DNA of 64,000 bases from Brevibacterium epidermidis NBRC 14811 (GTDB lineage Bacteria > Actinomycetota > Actinomycetes > Actinomycetales > Brevibacteriaceae), in the NCBI RefSeq assembly GCF_001570805.1, contig NZ_BCSJ01000001.1, positions 62,001 to 126,000 on the forward strand. Direction: 5' to 3'. Shown piece after piece: positions 59,890 to 64,000 of this stretch (position 1 is its first letter; each line of letters opens with the position of its first letter). Both the position numbers and the translations under genes were made by a program. The notes beneath the pieces are model-generated. The model was given only the letters and a program-made list of their open reading frames with translations. It was not told the origin of the DNA and searched no databases.

Positions 59890-59895
59890 ATTCTA
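59890..59895 (-). promoter_or_regulatory. -10 element of the asparagine-synthetase-like gene
   Basis: Minus-strand TAGAAT is followed by six bases and then the ATG at 59883. There is no ribosome site, so transcription probably starts at or next to the A of ATG, giving a leaderless message. A -35 is not clear. Confidence 0.5.
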
Positions 59896-59947
59896 ATTTT
59901 GTTGAAAGATAGTCGCTTTTAAAATTTCAGGATTCCGAGGGCAAATC

Positions 59948-60103
59948 TTTAATGTTTACCCAGAATTCCTCTCTGGTTGGCTCTTCAACCGCGACTTGAG
60001 CCTTCACAACGTGCTTGCCCAAATTGGCTACGTAGCCAAGAATTCCGCCGTCACCCTGCCACAAGCGGCCAAACAAGCATTCACCGCCCCATCAACTCGA
60101 TGA
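59948..60103 (+). pseudogene. 3' fragment of a lost gene, plus strand
   Basis: In this frame the peptide FNVYPEFLSGWLFNRDLSLH, continuing as NVLAQIGYVAKNSAVTLPQA, has regular codon use and ends at TGA 60101-60103, but it lacks any start and is preceded by stops. It looks like the C-terminus of a real protein, perhaps from the polysaccharide locus. The family is not recognised. Confidence 0.4.
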
Positions 60104-60395
60104 CTCTGCCATGCGCAGCCAATGAACCAACGGTAGAGAACGCATTGAAATTGCCATCGGTCAGGAGGATCCGGGAAACGGACTTCCCCTGAACTCAAAA
60201 GTTAGAGCAAAGGCAGCGCATAAGGAGAGGCACAAGCCCCTTTCGCCTCAGGTTCAACACTTAATATTTTGACTCTGAGGAAATGCCGTGGACTCGTCGG
60301 TTGCCCGAGCTTACCGCAATCGAGCTCGGCAAGAACGCCCATCGGCTCCAGGGGCCAGAGACGGACGACATCACAATGACTACCGTAGAGGCGAG

Positions 60396-60575
60396 CTAGT
60401 CTGACGGATTGACAACAAGCCCATCATCGAGTTGCCGACCTTCTTCCAACACATTGTGTCCCATAGCCACCAATTCCCGTTGACCCACAGCAGGAATCCG
60501 AGCGCTTGGAACAGCGCCGGATTCGGTGAGCGTGACAGATGCGAAGAAGCGGGCAACGGACCCGAGTCGGGTCAA
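60396..60575 (-). pseudogene. 3' fragment of a lost gene, minus strand
   Basis: The minus frame gives LTRLGSVARFFASVTLTESG, then AVPSARIPAVGQRELVAMGH and NVLEEGRQLDDGLVVNPSD before TAG at 60396-60398. Codon use is that of a real gene but an in-frame stop lies just upstream (60576-60578) and no start with ribosome site is seen. It is likely the C-terminal remnant of a glycan-locus gene; the family is not recognised. Confidence 0.4.
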
Positions 60576-60876
60576 CTAACTATAGATTCGACTTCGTGAT
60601 CGCGATGTGTCGGGACCACAAGTTCGGTCCACTACGACGAAATACCATGCACAGAGCCACAACGACGGCGAAAACTCCAATAGACACTAGGAAATTCACA
60701 GAACCAAATGTTCAACATATGATGGTGCTATCGACGAAAGGAATTGCTACAGCGCAGTGGTGTCTAGCGGCAGTTTGCCGACGACCAGGCCGTGAGTCAT
60801 GGGTAAGCACGCTTGAATCCGGACCCCGGCACTAACCGGCTCAACGTTCAACAACGGCCTCGGGAGGATTCTAAAA

Positions 60877-61554
60877 ATGACGAGCGAACTTGCTGTTTGG
60901 TCTTGGCGCTCCACCAAATCTGAACAATTGAACTTTGGGGACGAAATGGGGCCCGAGATCCTCCTGCGCCTTGGCTATCACGTCAAACGTGCGAGGCTCC
61001 AAGATGCGGACATCATCACAGCTGGTTCGGTTTTACAGTCTGCTCTCAAGTATGGCAGAGATGGGCTGGTCGTGTGGGGATCCGGGATGATCAGCGAGAA
61101 CGAGACAGTTCGAACTCGTGATTTCAACTATGCTGCGGTGCGAGGACGACTAACCGCCGAACAAATAGGACTAGATCCTAGATGCACAATAATGGGCGAC
61201 CCGGGCATACTCGCTTCCTAACTTTGGCCCAAGCCTCGAACCCGGTATCAGGTCGGCGTCGTCCCGCACTATGTAGATAAACGCCCGTTCAACTGGGCCG
61301 ACAAAGTAATCGACGTAACCAGACCAGTAGCCGAAGTAATTCACGACATAGCCTCCTGCGCCACGGTCGCTAGTTCATCTTTACATGGCATTATTGTGGC
61401 CCAGTCATACGGAATCCCAACGATGCGGCTTAGCCACCCGCGGATCGCAGGCGGAGACCACAAGTTCGCCGACTATCAGAGCGCAATGGGTATGGGAGTT
61501 GAGAAGACTCAAGAGGCTTTGATTCAAAGCCTTCCAGCAGCACTTGAAGGATGA
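60877..61554 (+). pseudogene. Polysaccharide pyruvyl transferase gene with a premature in-frame stop
   Basis: The 226-codon frame has a good start (GGAGGATTCTAAAA before ATG). The first 114 codons give SEQLNFGDEMGPEILLRLGY, VVWGSGMIS, the AAVRGRLTAEQIGLDPRC segment and GDPGILAS. Codon 115 is TAA (61219-61221). The same frame continues without shift into YQVGVVPHYVDKRPFNWADK and then SSSLHGIIVAQSYGIP, the pyruvyl-transferase C-terminal signature, to TGA at 61552-61554. So one nonsense change breaks an otherwise intact gene. Pyruvyl transferases add ketal pyruvate from PEP to surface glycans. The product is probably inactive unless the stop is read through. Confidence 0.85.
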
Positions 61555-62568
61555 AGGTTTACTAAATGGACTTCATTACAGGGCATTGCAGTACAGCGGC
61601 ATCTAATCTTCTTAAGACCATTAGAGCATAAGAACGCAATTTAGTATGCAAAAGAAATTTAAGCCACCTCCGATGCTTCTTCTCCACATCGCATGGTAAG
61701 CGCTTTTTGTATTGCAATAATGTCACTAGTTAATAAACGAATTGCTCTTTTGCACTCTAGATCCTAACCAGCTGGCGGCAACAAGCATGAGCTCTCCCGC
61801 TGACACCGAAGCCAACGGCGCTCCTTGCCCCACCCACGCTAGAATTCGGCCAGGACTGCCAAACTCTGGTGACCATCGCGGACAAGACAGTCATGGAAGA
61901 TTGCGGCGTTAATTTCAGCGTTAACGTATCCCTCGCCCCTTAGCGCACCCGATCACTACACGGATGCCTGATGAGGACGACGCTCTTACACGCAACATCC
62001 AAGCTGCGCGGATATGCCAGAGCCTTGTGTTTGTTGCCCACGAGGACGACCTCAGGCAGACGGTTGGTCCCCAAAACGAACACCGCAGTGAGAGCCAACT
62101 GGCGGTTTCCGGATAGGGGGAAGACTGAACGCCTCCGCAAACAACGCAACGGGTCGCTAAGCCAAAGAACCAGGTGCCGCGGGATTGGTAGTATTGTCGA
62201 ATGTCTCCGAAAAGTCTTTACCCTGAAAGAGTAGTTACAACGCGTATCGCGATGATTGCAAGAAGCTACACCCTCAGCTCTACGCCTACATGTACAGCAG
62301 AGCCGATGCGATAGCACCGACCAAAGTTTGAACATGCCTTCGGACAGATTCTAGATTGCGAATAATAACGCCTGACCTTCTAAAGCGAACCGGAGTGACG
62401 GCCCTCAACTTGCCGGCTCGAAAAGTCAGCGACAAGATGCCATCGCGACGGCAACGACCTCAATTGTCAACTACATACCTCCATTTCACCGCAACACCCA
62501 CGCCGGCCGAACGACGCGTTCGCACCGCTAAACCAACTTCAAATGGCACCACATAAAGGACTATTGAA
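61555..62568. other. Degenerate low-GC region without a supported gene
   Basis: About 1 kb, A/T-rich in its first half. A minus-strand frame between about 62110 and 61940 reads LTAVFVLGTNRLPEVVLVGN, then KHKALAYPRSLDVACKSVVL, and has gene-like codons, but it has no start and no recognisable family; it may be another C-terminal remnant. The remainder holds only short frames. The AAAGGA at 62555-62560 is the ribosome site of the next gene. Confidence 0.5.
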
Positions 62569-63480
62569 TTGAACATGGATCAGGATCAAGTCATTAACAG
62601 CTTAAACACAACCAATACGCTGCTACAAACTCTTATCGAACAGCTCACCCGGCTTGAGCGCAAACACGATGAGACCAATAAAGAACTTGTCCGACTTGCC
62701 GAGCATATCGGAGGAATGCGCACTCGAGTCTCGATGATTTCTCAGATGTCGCTGGTCAATTTGAGAAAGGAGCTACAAGAGTTAATATTCTCGAAACAGT
62801 TAAGTTATTTGGATACACTCGATACAATACGAAGAGATCGAATGAGCTTCGCAAGATTCGGCGACGGAGAGTTTCTACTGATCTCAGATTACGAGCGGCA
62901 CCTGCGATTTCAAAGAAATTCTCCATCGCTACAAGACGACCTGGCCGAGGTCCTGTCCGTCCCCTCATCGAACCTCCTGGTCGGCCTACCCGACCGATCG
63001 CAATCGCTTCACTGGGAACGGGTATGGCCGAGGGTTTGGCCGAGAATTGAGCCGCTAATACCGAGAGGCACGACTTTTGGGAATGCCGACGTATCTAGAC
63101 GATTCTGTTTTGAACTTCACGGTCAAGACGGGGTACAAGCGTGGCGAAGAATTTGGAACGATAGAGATGTAACGTTGGTATACGGGGCTGGCTCCAGGTT
63201 TTCAGCGATATCTGAGCTGTTCGACGGAGTCAAGAGCATTCAGAGAATAGAGTCTAAACCAACGAATGCTTACTCCGATCTCGATCGGCTCGAAACCGAA
63301 ATTAGAAAATCTGATCCTGACATCGTTCTTATTGCTCTGGGACCCGCTGCTACTGTGCTTTCAAAGCGCCTATCTGAATCTGGTATTCAAGCCCTAGACA
63401 TCGGGCACCTATCGTCTAGCTATGCGGAGCACTTCTCTGGCGGTCCTGTCCCCGAGGATTCGCCTTTAGCACGTCAATAG
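62569..63480 (+). CDS. GT-D fold glycosyltransferase (DUF1792) with N-terminal coiled coil
   Basis: Cytoplasmic glycosyltransferase of 303 residues. The first 65 residues are a hydrophilic coiled coil (NTLLQTLIEQLTRLERKHDE). The GT-D domain follows, with SFARFGDGEFLLI (Asp/Glu of the GT-D motif at residues 94-105), LLVGLPDRSQSLHWERVWP, TFGNADVSRRFCF, WRRIWNDRDVTLVYGAGSRF, RIESKPTNAYSDLDRLETEI and the end IVLIALGPAATVLSKRLSES, all typical of DUF1792 enzymes that build serine-rich-protein or surface glycans. Start: TTG 62569, eight bases after AAAGGA, or ATG 62575. It is the last clearly intact gene before the decayed right end. Confidence 0.87.
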   Translation: MNMDQDQVINSLNTTNTLLQTLIEQLTRLERKHDETNKELVRLAEHIGGMRTRVSMISQMSLVNLRKELQELIFSKQLSYLDTLDTIRRDRMSFARFGDGEFLLISDYERHLRFQRNSPSLQDDLAEVLSVPSSNLLVGLPDRSQSLHWERVWPRVWPRIEPLIPRGTTFGNADVSRRFCFELHGQDGVQAWRRIWNDRDVTLVYGAGSRFSAISELFDGVKSIQRIESKPTNAYSDLDRLETEIRKSDPDIVLIALGPAATVLSKRLSESGIQALDIGHLSSSYAEHFSGGPVPEDSPLARQ

Positions 63481-64000
63481 CTAGAGCTGTCAGAACGGGC
63501 GGATAGCAAGCATCATCGTATGCAAGTTAGTTCCTACAGAATACACATTGGATATTGGCCCCTATTGACCGATGGACTTCGAGTCTTCTCGGCGAGGCGC
63601 TCGCGCGTGGTTCGCCCGGAACGCATTTGTGCCAAGCGTTGTCCTCGGGTGTGGCGCGACAGCGTGATGCTTCGTCATACTTCGGCGGGGAGCTTCGGAC
63701 CTCGGGTGCATCTCGCCACAACTCAGGACCTGCGTCTTGGGGCCCGAGCTCTAGCAAGAGTTCGTCGGTCCAAAGCCATGATCAAGATGAATCGAGCTGG
63801 CGGCTGCGCAGTCAAGAAGGAGTCTTAGGTCCAACTCGGAGGGTTGCATTCAACGGGCGGAATACTGTCCTAACCCCTTCCTTTTCGGCCTGATGGCTAA
63901 TCTTTATACGTCGCACAGCAGGTCCACCAAAGGAATGTTCTTCGATGCAACTTCCGATGGGTCTTTCGCCGCCATGAGTCGCGATGGAGTTGACTGATCA
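63481..64000. other. Right-edge region without a supported gene
   Basis: About 520 bases. Overlapping open frames at 63520-63893 in three registers lack ribosome sites, family motifs and steady codon bias. A 34-codon frame (ATG 63893, stop 63995-63997), encoding the segment KGMFFDATSDGSFAAMSRDG, has an amino-acid pattern that looks like a protein C-terminus. It could be a remnant, like the fragments near 60 kb. I cannot assign a function. Confidence 0.4.

Larger units (their letters stand above)
59884..60876. other. Degenerate low-GC region with gene fragments
   Basis: About 990 bases. A -10 TAGAAT (minus, 59890-59895) belongs to the asparagine-synthetase-like gene. Two frames look like the ends of lost genes: plus 59948-60103 and minus 60396-60575 (listed separately). 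The rest (60104-60395 and 60576-60876) has many stops in all frames and no motif that I can name. Near 60857-60876, GGAGG before ATG 60877 marks the start of the pyruvyl-transferase remnant. Confidence 0.6.

Noticed and set aside
60539..60835. 98-codon plus-strand frame
   Set aside because: Poor codon bias, no ribosome site, overlaps the end of a more gene-like minus-strand fragment.
63520..63893. Overlapping plus and minus frames near the right edge
   Set aside because: Three registers are open at once, none with a ribosome site, motif or consistent codon use.

Overview
The window looks like the chromosome of a high-GC Gram-positive actinomycete, most likely Brevibacterium or a close relative in the Micrococcales. 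The reasons are: strong G/C preference at third codon positions; an actinobacterial DUF3151 protein; a large DUF222/HNH protein; GTG and apparently leaderless starts; and abundant TetR regulators and fatty-acid-type catabolic genes. The genus is an inference from gene content, not from a marker gene. No rRNA, tRNA, CRISPR array or intact insertion sequence was seen.

Layout. 1-5.7 kb: a small-molecule catabolic cluster (truncated MHS-family transporter, fumarylacetoacetate-hydrolase-type enzyme, Old Yellow Enzyme, two EthD-like proteins, TetR regulator with a clear operator, SDR). 5.7-8.2 kb: DUF3151, a membrane-anchored degenerate GDPD-like protein and a family 2 glycosyltransferase. 8.3-11.2 kb: acyl-CoA dehydrogenase and a short CoA transferase, divergent from a TetR gene with a palindromic operator. 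11.4-17.6 kb: a sialic-acid catabolic locus (SSS symporter, NanA-like lyase, ROK kinase, NanE-like epimerase, NagB, GntR regulator) with a shared candidate operator at both ends. 17.8-21.6 kb: stomatin-like protein, OhrR/Ohr peroxide defence, malic enzyme. 22.5-25.9 kb: DUF222/HNH protein and a histidine phosphatase. 25.9-29.4 kb: arsenic resistance (ArsO-like flavoprotein, ArsC, ACR3, divergent ArsR). 29.4-34.2 kb: a LuxR-type remnant, then a CitA/CitB-like two-component system with DoxX, divergent from a DctA C4-dicarboxylate transporter.

34.4-35.7 kb: a RES-type toxin-antitoxin pair. 35.7-46.2 kb: a fatty-acid-like catabolic cluster (hydrolase, TetR, phosphotransferase, acyl-CoA dehydrogenase, quinone oxidoreductase, two SDRs, MaoC hydratase, acyl-CoA ligase). 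It is interrupted by a deletion that joins the 5' part of a phosphotriesterase-like gene to the 3' part of an MHS transporter gene. Two divergent promoters in this cluster carry the same 22-bp palindrome. 46.3-51.7 kb: an accessory stretch with Hsp20 and its MerR-type regulator, a diacylglycerol-kinase-like gene, an N-terminally truncated DUF3500 gene and a DadA-like oxidoreductase. 51.7-57.8 kb: lipoprotein glycoside hydrolase, MFS exporter, YceI protein, DUF3761-like lipoprotein, and an LCP-like protein without a membrane anchor.

57.8-64 kb: the edge of a surface-polysaccharide locus with lower GC and clear decay. It contains an asparagine-synthetase-like protein, a pyruvyl-transferase gene broken by one in-frame stop, a GT-D (DUF1792) glycosyltransferase, and long stretches holding only gene fragments. 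The main points for follow-up are the broken and fused genes, the three shared or strong operators, the RES antitoxin with an unusual DNA-binding segment, and the degenerate GDPD and LCP proteins.
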